Source: Liolophura sinensis
Lineage: Eukaryota; Mollusca; Polyplacophora; Chitonida; Chitonidae
Direction of reading: 5' to 3'
DNA length: 64,000 nucleotides
NCBI RefSeq assembly: GCF_032854445.1
Contig: NC_088300.1
Location: 9,858,001 to 9,922,000 of the forward strand
Both the position numbers and the translations under genes were made by a program. Below the pieces are notes generated by a model that was not told the DNA's origin, ran no database searches, and saw nothing but the letters and a program-made list of their open reading frames with translations. Of this stretch, positions 50,273-62,780 are shown one piece after another (within the stretch, counting starts at the first letter, position 1; every line of letters starts with the position of its first letter).

Positions 50273-52759
50273 TTTATTCCTTCACAACTATTTACTGTAC
50301 ATGTACATAACAAACACAAAGGGTGAGAAAAGCAATTTTGTACAATGAATTATTACTTTCTGTGAAGAATGGTATTGTTCCATAATTTAGCATTCATCCT
50401 AAATATGCGAGATCAGTACTTTCTGAAATTCAAACCATGATGCACAACTGACAAACAAAATGCCAAAAAGTAATTCATGCAGTTACTTTCTGCACATGTA
50501 CCTTTCTGCACATTGTCAAGGTATTATATTAGGCATATTCTGCAAAAACATCCTTTCTGCATGCATATAATTCATATTTTGATTAACAAATCAAATTTTT
50601 ATGCTTTCGAACATTCCACCACGTTGAATTCTCTATGTGCAAAATGGTTAAAAAATTAAAGTTAAGGACAGTCAGTCTCACAACAAAGTTGTCTCCCCTG
50701 TATTCAATTGGTACACTTGTTCCCTTTAATCCAGAAGTATATATATGCTGGTACATATACAAGTGCGTAACAAAAGCTTAAACCGCAAACCATTACAAAG
50801 AAGGATTAAATATTAATATATAAAAGCGACTTAGATGCAACAAAAGTCCTGACAGACAACAATGTATGGTACAAACTGCATGAGCAAAACGTCACAGCTG
50901 AATGCGTTGTGTCATAAAGGCTGGGGTGAAATCTTGCTACACTTTTAAAGACATCAGCTTGTCAATTTATCAACTATTATCAACTTCTACACTGACTGGC
51001 AATGTAGTTTATTACACTACCCAAGTCCCCTTTGACCATACTGTGATATGTAAACCATGACAATCCTTGGTTAGGTAATACAAGTACAAACTACTTCCTC
51101 ACAACAAGGGCTGCCCAAACCTCAGACATAGCTTTGAGCTCAGGTTTACATATCTATTCAGAGAGCTCAGATCTTCATTTGAACTCGCAGTACCAATATT
51201 CCTAAAACTTTTTAAGAGTTATCTGCCCATGACTTTTCACCACTAAGGTTTTCTGATCATTCTTAAGGTCACATAATTGTAATTGCTATGTACAATGAAT
51301 GAGGGTCTCTCCATTAGGGTTACACAATGGAGCAGAGTCTGCCCAGGTGACACTAGCATAGACACGACAGGGGAAGTGCTGCTGGTACATAACATACCAG
51401 AACTCAGCTCCATCAAAAGTCAACAAAATAGATACAAAATAACAGGTGAGTTGTGGGCCAATAAAGAGTCCATGTTTAACAATTGTGTGTTATAGATGAT
51501 TGTAATTAAATCAAATTATCATATACACTTGTGTTGAATATGAAAATGTGGTAAATTTTGACATCTGACGTTTTATTGCACTTTAGAAATAGTATCAAAA
51601 ATCTGATATGCCTTGAATAACTTCCATCTCTGAAGCCAGATTCTCCAACATTCTGAGTGTAATACTTAGTTCTGGAAAAACTCAACCAGTGTGTATAATT
51701 CATTTTTTTAAAATACATGTATATATTTCTCAAAACAATTTAGAGTTTACAAAATATTACATTTTCTGCAATAGTATGTAAGACTAGAGAAAATGCTATG
51801 TCACTGCCTATAAATACAAATGTACATATCCAGACAAACTGAGCACATTCTGCACCAACATTGCTAGACTAGATTCCGTACAAATCACCATGGTGACTTC
51901 AGCTTTAATACATCTGCACAGATTATTGTAAATAAAAATGACTAGAGAACTTAACTGATCTTTAAAGCACAGATGAAGAAATATTCTGCATAAAACTGTA
52001 GCACAGACCGGTTTGTTGAAAAGATTTACAAAATCTGGCCCAGCAGTACGAGTATTTGGGATTATGAGACATTGAGCATATGAAATGAGACACACATAAG
52101 GAGGGGATGTAAATAAAGTAAAATCTTAGCATTGCCGAGGAATCGTTCATAATGATGACAGACTTCAATGCATTGCCACTGGTATGAAAATGTTTGGTTC
52201 TCATATGGCCTTGTTTTCGATACACAGCTTTATCATGACAGGATGGCATCAGACTGGTCCTTGTACAAAACATAATAAAATAGGAAAAAACATCTGAAAA
52301 CATTAAAATGGTCCAATTTATTTGTTTTTTGTTCCACATTGGTTTTGTAAGACAATGAAAAAATGCATCATAAATATGTTTTATACTTTGATACAGCTTC
52401 CTGGGCAGTATACACAACGTTATGAGCAAACCTCTTTATATGAAAACAATCTGAAATGCACGCCTGTGAGATACCTGTCATTTTTGTGAGACGGGTGTTA
52501 CGCAATGCACAAACATACTACACTTCAGACATAACAAAATAAATTCATAAATTATTGAAAGCCGTGTAATATTGAAACTAAAAAGAAAAAAGGCAACATC
52601 TCAGGATAGGGTTGCAGGACAAATCATCTATGATTGCCAGCTCCTACTCAGACTCTGCGGCCCTGCCCTGCCCACTCCACCTTGACACAAGGTAACAGCC
52701 ATCCAGTCCAGTCCTATGCCAAGCTTCACTCCCTTTGAGTTCTATGTCCAGAGGATTTC
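50273..52759 (-). other. Probable long 3' UTR of the CBM48 gene
   Basis: Downstream of the stop on the minus strand there is 2.5 kb of AT-rich sequence without exons. AATAAA on the minus strand at 50278-50273 is a plausible end. Frames inside (51506-52429) show no family similarity. Confidence 0.4.
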
Positions 52760-55700
52760 TCATGCTTGCTGCACCACAACAATCACATTATTTTCTGAAT
52801 CTTCGGCACAGACTATTTTCTGAAAAAGGCAAGTAGGAGAGTGATATAAGACAAGACAAGATTTTACAACAAATAAGCATAAGCACTTTCTGATAGAAGT
52901 ATTGTCAGTGGCAATCAAGTTTTTCCATGATCGCATGTTTCCCACTCCTGGCCCTCCTTGGCTTCTCAGTTGTATAGTAGCTGCTTCAAATCCCACTAGG
53001 GCTAAGTCATAGGGTCAGTTTTCTCCTGGTTTTCTTCACTGTCCACCCATAACCCTGACCATCATCAAACAAGTGAAATATTCTTCATTATTTTGTAAAA
53101 CATCACTCAAATAAATAAACAGAATAAATAAACTTTTCACATTTATTACAGTTGGGATACAAAAATATTTTTTTTCTTTGAAGTGACTGTCTTTGATAAC
53201 CTTCAGGTACCCTAGTTCTTCAACCTTTTTAACCGCCATTGCAACCATTATTTTGAAACATTCTGAAAGAACGGAGGTGTAGAGAAATAAATTGCACAGT
53301 TTTGCGAAGCTTGCATCATTAATGACACAAACAAATCATATTTAGCCTCATTTTCATAATAATTGTATACATAAATTCCACTGAAAAATGGTTTTATTTA
53401 AACCATTTTCAAGAATGAATAAAAGTTTAAATAAAACCAAAATACTGAATCATGTATCTTTTGCTGAAGTTACCACAATACTCTACTTTGAAGATTTACA
53501 GTATGTACAAATAGCTTCAGTCCATTATCACCGCATGTGGTTTTGGGGTTTTTAGTCAGTTTGGTTTGCTATCATCACCGAAACACACCATTTTCATGCT
53601 TGTATTGTACCCATATGCCTTCCAATTGTGGCCATGACATTTTCGCCCAGTCACATATATCTAGAACAAATTTAATCCACTCTAAATGTAGTATGAGCTT
53701 GTCCAGCCCAGATAAAGCCTATTAGTTTTGTTATTTACCTGGTTTTTGTTGGTTAGCCACTGGTCATCCACGATGTATTTGTACTGATACTCGCCGACCC
53801 CCAGGTCAAGTTTGCCAACAAATATGTCATCCCTGGAAAAGCATTCATGCAAGAAACACTGAAATATGTCTCACTTCCCAAAACTAGAAGTGCACTAAAT
53901 CATGATAGATCACAAAATACCCATGAAAGATTCTGTAAAACACTTTCAGACAAAGAGAGTGGAAGTAAACATATTTAGACATTCAAGACATTTACAATAT
54001 TTCAATATATGCTTACCAAAGAAACATTTGAGAGTAATATTTGTAAATGTCTGTTTCCTGTTTTTAAATCATTTATGGCACAAATAAATCAAACACTTCA
54101 GAAAATGGCTAAGGTTTTATCAACTCAGCCATGTAGTAGGTAAAGACTGGTTCAGAACAAGAAATATCCGTGGACATATGTTACAGTGGGAAAGAACTTA
54201 CTGTTTCTCAAGGGGCACCTGCTCTTTCCAGTCATTGAAGGATCCAGACACTAGAACCTTCTCACCCCCATGTTCCCATTTAAACTCAACTGTCTGTGAA
54301 TAACTGTCACCATTGGTAATCTGGAAAAAGCAATCATCAGTCAGGTGGTAAGACAGGTGCTGACTTGTATCCATAACTATGACTTAATGCCAGGTGTTGC
54401 ATTCAGATTGCTTATGTCCCCTTTTGCTCTCTGTTACAGGATGGCACATTTAATGTAAAATGACTGCTGAGAAGTGGCACATGTACTTGCTCATTTCTTT
54501 TCTACTGGATTAAACATTACTATGCTAGTATTGTATGAAGTTCCATGCACCATTTAGTCACATTAGCCATAAACAATCTACAAATGTACACTTTCAAGAC
54601 ACAAAAAGTAAACAAGGAAATTCTTTGTAAACTCTGTAACACTAGCGTTCCTATAAAGAGGTGTACAAATGTGAGTGTAAATTCCTTGACCAGCCAATGG
54701 AAAACTGAGAATACATCATCTCTGATATGACCAGATGGTTTATCTAAAATAGACAGCTATTTACATTAGCTATCTGTGGCATGGTTAACTCCCCTACTTA
54801 TAGCAGTTTCCTGTGTACAGAGGGAGTAAACACCAGTAGCTAAGAGATAGGAATATGGTATAGCTAATGTACAATCAGGTATCTTGGTAACCATGGGAAA
54901 CTAATCCAGAAAACGATTTTCTGGTCCTCTGTTACCCCAGCAAGTTCACCGATGATGTCATTTCCAAAAATTTCATACCATTGACGCAAAATATGAATAA
55001 AACAAACCGGTTATTAAGAACATAAAATATCCATCAAAAATGAAACACAAAAAAACTTTTTTCATTTCCCTTAAAACATAATCTTCTTTTTCCTATACAT
55101 TGTATCTGTCGACTTACTGGAGTTTCCCCATTGGTCACAGGGACCTCAGCTTCCTTCTCGCCCTCTTCAGCTACATCACCATTGATGCCATTCTCATGTG
55201 GGGGTGCCGGCTCCTCAGCAGGTGGGGGTGGTGATGGTAAACTTTCCACCTCCTTAGTGGCTTCCTCTTCAGCTGGTGCCCCAGCCTCGTCAGCTGTAGG
55301 AGCATCCCCATCTGCCGGAGACTCCTCAGTCTGTACAGGAGCCTGCTCATCTGGAACCTCAGCACTGGAGGCTGCAGCAGGAGAGTCCTGGACTGGGAGA
55401 GGCTCCGGTGGAGGGGGTTGTACGGCCTCCTCAGGTTCAGCTGGCTCCTCCGCAGGGGCTGATGGCTCCTCGCTGGCCACCTCCGCCGGTGCCTGAGTAA
55501 CTTGTTCCTCTTTAACAGGTTCTGGGGCTGCAGCCTCTGGAGAAGCCTCTGCCTTTTCTACAGGTGCTGGTTCTTGCTCTGCACTTTTACTCTCAACAGT
55601 TTCTGAAGGATTTTCAGGTTCTGCACTTGCCCCCGTCTCAGGAGTTGCCTCATTCCTATCAGCTGCTTTTGTTTCAACAGAGTCTGGTTTAGAACTATCG

Positions 55701-57732
55701 GCAGCTTCTGGGGCTGTCTCGGCAACTTCTGGGGCTGTCTCACCAGCTTTGGTTTCAGAGTTATCTTCTCCTGCCTTAGCCTCTCCCCCACCCCCCTCAG
55801 TTTCACCACCCCCATCCTTAGTGCCTGCTTCCCCTTCTTTGCCAGTGGATTGGTCACACTCTGGCTTCTTGTCTTCTGACTGCCCCTCACTGGTCTGGCC
55901 CTGTAGTGTTCATTAATATCAGCAATTACATATAATCACATTTTTATTCATTTATTAATTTGCTTATTGGGAAATTACTCCAACTCAAATTACTGAAATT
56001 TCACGCAACCAGCAAAGACTATGTTCACTGTAGATGCTATTCCTGTACAAATGCTGACAAATTACATCTCAATTCAAGCACATCTGAATTTTCAATGGGC
56101 ATTCATCAACAGTGCCTGTATGTTTAAGATTACAAACCATTTGACAGGTGTTATACACCAGGACAACATCAATGATTAAAGTGAGCTTGTTCATATGTTG
56201 TGGTAATTTCTTTTCACTGATCGGTGTAAACATACCACATATTTTCACAATGAAGGAGAACTGCTATTTCATGGTGCTCTCTATTTCCCTCAGTGTACAT
56301 GTAAGACTAAATGTTTATTCCCTTTGGAATAAACCAAAATTATCTGAGATGCCAGTCTGGTTCATTTCAGCAGAGTAGTCAAACAAGGATCTCAGTAAAT
56401 CCTTAATGAGCAAACCAGTATCCAGCCTAGAGACCACAGTCCACCTTAATACAGGATTTCCAGTACCCATGATACCATTTACATGCACTTCTTGTTCAGT
56501 CAAATAAGTCACTTTGGCAAACAATCAAATCATTATCATTATCACTTCATTACCTCCGCTTAAAACAGCGCGATCCTGAATTTGATTGATCGTGGTGAGA
56601 TGTAAAGATGTTATTTATTTATTTATTTGATTGGTGTTTTACGCCGTACTCAAGAATATTTCACTTTTACGATGACGGGTAGCATTATGGTGGGAGGAAA
56701 CCGGGCAGAGCCCGGGGGAAACCCACGACCATCCGCAGGTTATGTAAAGATGTATAGGTCTAAGTGTTTAAATGTTTCTATACTGAGAATCTGTGTGAAA
56801 TCTCATCCAATTATCCCCCAAACCAGCACAAGCCTAGTAAATTACCCAGATCTGGTACCAGGAGCTAGCCCCAGTGGTCACAAATGGAGCGAGGGAGTGA
56901 GCGCGTGAGTGCTTGGAGTTTAATATCATACTTAACAATTTTTCAGTCATATGACGACGAACTAGACCTTAGAGAGCATGTAATGTTCCTCTTTGTTGCA
57001 AGACAGATTTCCACCATTCTTTTACCTATTGCTGCTCCACTCATACGACTTACTGACGGTAAGTAAGCTGCCCCATTATACTGGTATGTGTCAACAAGTC
57101 ACTGCACTTCCCCTTAATGTTGAATACCAAGCAAGGAAGCTATAAATTCCTCTTTTAAGGTCATAGGTGTGACGCGACCCAGGATCTACCGCCCTTGAAA
57201 TGGACATTCTACTAACTGATCCATCAGGGCTGGTTGATCACAAATGAACCACACCCTTGTGCGCAAATGGATTTTCTTCATGAAATATACATGTAGCTCA
57301 AATATCAACATCACTATCTCAGAAGCAAAATAAGGGAAATTCCTCAACAAAGCTCCTTATAACTGCACAGCATGTAACTGTTGTCAAACATCAGCGGAAC
57401 ATCTGGACACACCTTATGTCAACACACCGCCTAAATAAAGCAGGTAAATAATAAGATGTCTCAGGTGCAGGATTTGTTTCTTCCTATGATATCTTGTTCA
57501 TTTATAAGACACTAACAATATTTTACCATATTTTGTAAAATTTATTATTGTTATCTGTGTCTACAGAATAAAGAACATGAGCAACATGTAAGTCTCATAT
57601 ACAGCATAATGATAATATCACAAATGGACATGAGGTGTCACTTATTCTGCCACAGCTTACCTGTTCTGGTTTTTCCTCTACAGCTTCTTCTTTCTTGTCC
57701 TTCTTACTCTTCTTGCTGGCTCGGTTCCCCAT
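52760..57732 (-). CDS. Predicted N-myristoylated acidic-linker protein with AMPK-beta-type CBM48 (5 exons, 375 aa)
   Basis: Exons in coding order: 57732-57661, 55900-55118, 54320-54202, 53832-53739 and 52819-52760 (TGA 52762-52760), GT-AG and phase-consistent, total 1128 bp. Residues 1-14 are MGNRASKKSKKDKK: Gly2 and Ser6 fit the N-myristoylation consensus and a polybasic patch follows. Residues 25-285, from one 783-bp exon, are a disordered Glu/Ala/Pro-rich linker (EEPAEPEEA, PPPPEPLP). Residues ~294-375 are a CBM48/isoamylase-N fold like AMPK beta: VEFKWEHGGEKVLVSGSFNDW, then VGEYQYKYIVDDQW and ENNVIVVV. W316, K343, W350 and N367 align with the glycogen-contacting W100, K126, W133 and N150 of AMPK beta-1. 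The beta-subunit C-terminal (alpha/gamma-binding) domain is absent, since the protein stops right after the CBM48. Inference: a membrane-tethered glycogen- or glucan-binding adaptor. The start ATG has A at -3 and G at +4. I do not know a named orthologue. Confidence 0.88.
52975..53125 (+). mobile_element. Degenerate SINE remnant in CBM48 gene intron 4
   Basis: CTTCAAATCCCACTAGGGC, CAAGTGAAATATTCTTCATT, AAACATCACTC and AAATAAATAAAC keep the order of the main SINE at low similarity. It lies between exons 4 and 5. Confidence 0.5.
53200..53400. mobile_element. Second copy of the MITE-like family at 41368-41665
   Basis: TTCTTCAACCTTTTTAACCG, TTTTGAAACATTCTGA, GGTGTAGAGAAATAAATTGC, ACAGTTTTGCGAAGCTTGCA and CATAAATTCCACTGAAAAA match the element in BBOF1 intron 4 in order (first part in reverse complement to its right flank, the rest to its left arm). 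Only one arm is present. It sits in intron 4 of the CBM48 gene. Confidence 0.65.
56608..56742 (-). mobile_element. SINE fragment, 3' half, well conserved
   Basis: TTATTTATTTATTTGATTGG, TGTTTTACGCCGTACTCAAG, AGCATTATGGTGGGAGGAAA and GGGAAACCCACGACCATCCG match the SINE 3' half in reverse complement. The break after CATCCGCAGGTT is typical of 5' truncation. It lies in CBM48 gene intron 1. Confidence 0.85.
56885..57255 (-). mobile_element. Second SINE-like family
   Basis: A ~370-bp block has GAGTGCTTGGAGTTTAATAT, TTTTTCAGTCATATGACGAC and GACTTACTGACGGTAAGTAA, and a tRNA-like head on the minus strand (TGGATCAGTTAGTAGAAT then GGTAGATCCTGG as A- and B-box-like parts near 57235-57175). I recall closely similar repeats as common in mollusc genomes. 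Assignment is by head structure and memory. Confidence 0.55.
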
Positions 57733-57799
57733 TCTGAATTTACCTGTTAATTCTTGTGTCAGAGGTCAAAGGTCCTTGTAGCTGTGCAACTTCTCTGAT
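57733..57799 (-). other. Probable 5' UTR part of CBM48 gene exon
   Basis: On the minus strand CCTCTTTCAG ends at 57800, giving a plausible acceptor 67 bp before the ATG. The transcript then probably starts in one or more noncoding exons further up (plus coordinates above 57.8 kb). A nearer acceptor-like ATTCAG also precedes the ATG. Confidence 0.35.
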
Positions 57800-58890
57800 C
57801 TGAAAGAGGTAAAGCATACTATACAGACTCAATCGTACATGCCAGCTGTACAGGTAACATCCTAGCACACCTGAGAAATATCTGTAGTGAAAGAGAGCTG
57901 AGCTGAATTCAGGTAATCACAGGTATATTCCTAGCCTGGACAGGAATATTTCTCACATGCATGTGTATGTGACGCTTAGTTATGAGCAGAGTGCACTGGA
58001 CACAGTGACTCACAGTCTTCTGTTTGTCAACAGATGACTTCCACACAGCCTGGGCACACCCTTTAACTGCCAGCCCTACTGTTATGTCATTGGCTGGTCT
58101 ACACCTGGTTACCTACCCCACCCCACCAGCATCTAGCTGACCACAGCCCTCCTACATATCATTAGCCTTTATCCCCCCACAACCACACCACCCCACCCCA
58201 CCCCACAGTCCCACACTTCACCCTACACTAACAATCAATACCCTTTTATTTCCAAAGACAAGAATTCAAACCATCTAATAGTGTGTTTTCCCTAGATCTG
58301 ATGAGGCTCCCCACCAGGGGTCATGCACAGATTATACATAAATTCATTGATCTATAAGACAAGGAGATCTAGCTTTGTACTGTACACATGTCATGCTGAT
58401 CAAAAGCCACTAAAACTACAGCATCATCAGGGCTAATCTGTCCAACCTGTCAGCCACAATTCAGCTGCAAATCACTGACCATCTGTAAAATACATTATTA
58501 CAATTCAACACTGGATTTTAGAATTGTGATGTAGTTGATTTCTTAAAAAGGCAAACATTTCCCACAGGACCAGAATTCAAAACCAATCCCTGCCTACTTA
58601 TAACAGCTGTGTGATGTAAGAAAGAAAAAGGTAAAAAAAAAAAAAAAAAACTATAAAATAAAACAGAGAAACATTTAGTCTATGCACTTTTGATGCAAAA
58701 ACACCACATACATGTAGTCATTTAGATATCAGTAACATTATGGAATGAAATGGTAAGGCAGAAGACAAATATTGATCAAACTGGCAGCCATGAGAAGCAG
58801 AAGTACCTTAGCTGTATATGCCAGCTGTAGCGATTCTGGCCCAACTATCAAGACCTGGGCCACAATGAGCACAAGTAACATGTGTCAGTA
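57800..58890. other. No gene recognised; C-rich tract
   Basis: Upstream of the CBM48 gene. Holds a C/A-rich stretch (about 58110-58225, repeated CCCCACCCCA) and a poly(A) run at 58634-58651. No exon recognised; the promoter or first noncoding exon of the CBM48 gene may be here. Confidence 0.4.
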
Positions 58891-58894
58891 AGTT

Positions 58895-59035
58895 GCAAAG
58901 GCCTCAAGCTAGAAACCCTAGCAGTATAGGCCTACAGGTAGAAACCCTAGCAGTTAAGGCCTCCAGCTAGAAACCCCAGCAGTAAAGGCCTCCAGCTACA
59001 GGTCCTCGCAGTAAAGGTCTCCAGCTAGATATCCA
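58895..59035. repeat. Minisatellite, ~29-bp unit, 4-5 copies
   Basis: GGCCTCCAGCTAGAAACCC plus AGCAGTAAA repeats with period 29 (for example at 58929 and 58958); the outer copies are diverged. Confidence 0.75.
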
Positions 59036-59434
59036 ACCAAGTACCTTCAGCCAGATGCCTCTAGCCAAAATCACTGTTGGTGAAGATATCTACAACTGCC
59101 ACTATTCAGCTGAAAAAGGATCTCTAGCAGATGGCTCATGTAGATGTCGTTAGCACTTCTGCAAAGTTTCACACATTAATTGTTCATTATCACTTCAAAT
59201 ATGTACAGGTTTGAGTTAAACCTGTGTGTGTAGTTCAAGGAATAATTGAGTCATCCCTGTGATGTTATGGATCTAACTTTAGCCTGGGGGTGTTGGTTTG
59301 ACATCCTTACCCTCCTCCATATGCTGTCAGGCTACACTACATCATAGGGTCAGTGATGCTTACATCTTACATCAGTGGATAATCAAGTCAACCAGAGATG
59401 AATATTGGATTATCTCTGTACATACTCTCATAAA

Positions 59435-59952
59435 GTCCTCCTCCATCCACATCAGGACACACACAACCCAGCCTCTCTGATTACATGGAGTACAGCTGTC
59501 TATATCATACTTTACACAAAGCACTGGTCACAATCAGGACACACACAACCCAGCCTCTCCGATGACATGGAGTACAGCTGTCTATATCATACTTAACACA
59601 AAGCACTGGTCACAATCAGGACACACACAACCCAGCCTCTCCGATGACATGGAGTACAGCTGTCTATATCATACTTTACACAAAGCACTGGTCACAATCA
59701 GGACACGCACAACCCGCCTATCCGATGACATGAAGTACAGCTGTCTATATCATACTTTACACAAAGCATTGGTCACAATCAGGACACACACAACCCAGCC
59801 TCTCCGATGACATGGAGTACAGCTGTCTATATCATACTTTACACAAAGCACTGGTCACAATCAGGACACGCACAACCCAGCCTCTCCGATGACATGGAGT
59901 ACTGCTGTCTATATCATACTTTACACAAAGCATTGGTCACAATCAGGGGCCA
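59435..59952. repeat. Minisatellite, 82-bp unit, about six copies
   Basis: Units contain CACACAACCCAGCCTCTCCG, ATGACATGGAGTACAGCTGT, CTATATCATACTTTACACAA and AGCACTGGTCACAATCAGGA; spacing is 82 bp (ACAGCTG at 59574 and 59656). Highly similar copies. Confidence 0.9.
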
Positions 59953-61425
59953 ATTCCACAAAGCAATTACTGACTTACGCCAAAATTTGAAACACGAATA
60001 TAGAGTTTGCTTTCGGGCCTGGTAAACTGTAATCTTGACCACATCATAAATGCTACCCAAAGACAATTGTCAAACTTTAAACTTCTGGTATCAAAAAAGC
60101 AATGTGGCAAGATTTTTAATTTTGATTGAAGTCAGAAATGGCTTGAGGGAAACGACCCCAGACCATTGGAAACAGTCAATAATGCAGAAGATTTGTCCAG
60201 TCCTTTTTTTATAAATTAATAATGCTGTTCTTGCTTTTCAATTGCTCCACAGATGTCTAGAAAAAAAATGCACACACTGATAACCATATTTCTGTATGTC
60301 ACTATTTCATTGCTTTAATTTAAAAATCAAACCTAAACAAAAAAAACATGGAAACAGATATATTAATGTATACATACATGTATGGATCTATATAACATTT
60401 ACAGATAAAACATTATCAATTTAATTGTGCAGTTTAACCACCTTCCAAGGTCATCATGTTTTTAGACCCCATTATATCTAACAGGCCATATGCCATCAGC
60501 TCCTTACAAACTCATGCCTCCAAAAACTACCATGCAACATTCAATAGGTCTGAATCCTCCAAGAAATTATGTAATTGAATTTTACCAGAAAAAAACAGTG
60601 TTGATACAGCTTGAAAGTATTTACTTAATAATATATATCACCTTCCCACTTTCATGGTCAATGATTTCAAAGTGTTCCACCTAATTTTGGATTGAAGATT
60701 GTGCAAGAGCAAGTATGCCCATTGAGTGGTCCCTAACACTAACCTTTCACACAAGCGTTTTTGTATGGACATCAAGAAAACAGGAAGGAGCAGAATAAAC
60801 TGCAGAGAGATATGCTCAGTTCTGCTGTGGAATTATACATTATTCATTTCCAACTATCAACAATTACCAAGAACTGTGGTGTAAGAGAGATGTAATTACA
60901 CCTTCTAAACTGTGCCATCAGGCCAACACGTACATGTTTTCATACAAAAAGGTCAGAAATTTACCTAATCACCATCAGACATATCTATGAAACTGTATCA
61001 GGAAACACACAGTTTTACTGTTTTGGAAGAACTTTCACTAGGCTATATGAAATCAGCAACCAAAGGCAAGATGGGCTTTACGGGCCATTTTGACTACTGG
61101 CTGAAGCAACATCATGGTCCAAATTGACAATTTATCTTGGTGAATATATTTTAAAAACTAAACATTCTAGAAATAGCTAGGGGGCTGAAGAAAACCCCTT
61201 AACTTTAGTCTACTGAGTAAACATATGGTACCATAACACAGAGAATCGAGAGCAAACTTCAGTACCCAACAATTACAAGTCAAAGTTTCGAACAGTTGCA
61301 TTTCTGCAACTGAAACACATAAACCCAATTCACCTGTAAAACGGATTGTGATACATACATTTCATCAATCCTTTCTAGTCTACATATTCACAGGTAAGAA
61401 ATGTGTGATCAAATTGCACAGTTCT
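59953..61425. other. No gene recognised
   Basis: AT-rich sequence; short frames only. Confidence 0.4.
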
Positions 61426-61427
61426 AA

Positions 61428-61622
61428 TGTGATATTCTCCTGCTTATAATGTGATATTGTCCTGCTTCTAGTGTGATATTCTCCTGCTTCTAATGTGATA
61501 TTCTCCTGCTTCTAGTGTGATATTCTCCTGCTTATGTGATATTCTCCTGCTTCTAGTGTGATATTCTCCTGCTTCTAATGTGATATTCTCCTGCTTCTAA
61601 TGTGATATTCTCCTGCTTATAA
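61428..61622. repeat. Minisatellite, 22-bp unit, about nine copies
   Basis: TGTGATATTCTCCTGCTTCT plus AA/AG. One unit has lost the TCTAG part (near 61530). Confidence 0.9.
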
Positions 61623-62404
61623 TGGCTCTTTCACATGTTTTTGTACACTCCAGATTTCAAATTGCTCAATTACGCAATAATAATCTTATTTCAATTTACA
61701 TGAAAGTGAACTCATGCAGTAAATCAATCAGACTCAATAACCACAACTGAACAGGCCACTTCAGGATTAAAGCATTGCAGGGCAGAGGGTTATCATAACT
61801 AAACTTGTCCCCATTAAGCAGGAAGCCTTGCATCATTCAACATCAATGTGTCGTACAACTACTTCAGTCTGAGGGATAAATGGCTTTTAGAAGCTTGGCA
61901 GACATCTTTACATGCAGAGGCTAAGCAGCTACTATGGGTGCTGACAAACTCTTTCAAGGCTTCCTTAACATGTAATGAATATATAATCCCCCTTGGAATC
62001 TGGGTAAGGTCACTACTCCACAGCACCAAGACTGTTCTGCACACAACTAACAAAATGCCTAAGACAATGGTATCAGTGCAACATTGCTTTTTGGCTATCC
62101 ACTAGTCTCCAGTCATGCATACATGAATTAAGGTATGATAGAGATGAGAAACCACGTTTAAATGCGGAGGATACTTGGCAAATTGTTTAAGCTAAATAAA
62201 TATTTAATTTTTGGTCGCTAGAGACATTCTTGATGGAACCTATCTGGGTAAGCCTAATTGGATTTTTGCTACCACAAAGCCAAAAACAATATTCAGCGCT
62301 AAGTGCCTCTTGAACATCGGTACGTCAAGGTTTACAATACTTTTCACCCAGTCCAGATGTTATAAACTTAGTATGTGCTGGTATTATAAAGGTGAAGAAC
62401 AAAT

Positions 62405-62780
62405 GACATATCAGGGCAAGCTATGTAATCAAGACAGGGCAAGCAAGATAAGACAGATAAAGGAAGCAGTGTAACAGAGACAGGGCAAGCAGTGTAACAG
62501 CAACTAGGCAAGGAAAGTAACAGAGGCAGGACAAGCAATATAACAAAGTCAGGGCAAGCAGTGTAACAGAGACAGGGCAAGCAGTGTAACAGCAACTAGG
62601 CAAGCAAAGTAACAGAGGCAGGACAAGCAATGTAACAGAGACAGGGCAAGCAATGTAACAAAGTCAGGGCAAGCAGTGTAAGAGACAGGGCAAGCAGTGT
62701 AACAGCAACTAGGCAAGCAAAGTAACAGAGGCAGGACAAGCAATGTAACAGAGACAGGGCAAGCAATGTAACAGACACAA
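62405..62780. repeat. Minisatellite, 21-bp subunit with a higher-order pattern
   Basis: Subunits such as GACAGGGCAAGCAGTGTAAC and CAACTAGGCAAGCAAAGTAA alternate with GGCAGGACAAGCAATATAAC, giving a repeated order of four or five subunits that recurs from about 62470, 62570 and 62690. Minus-strand frames across it (for example 62596-62904) are by-products. Confidence 0.88.

Noticed and set aside
55131-55496. 121-codon Gly/Ser-rich plus-strand frame
   Set aside because: Antisense shadow of the Glu/Pro/Ala-rich exon 2 of the CBM48 gene; GC-rich third positions remove stops.
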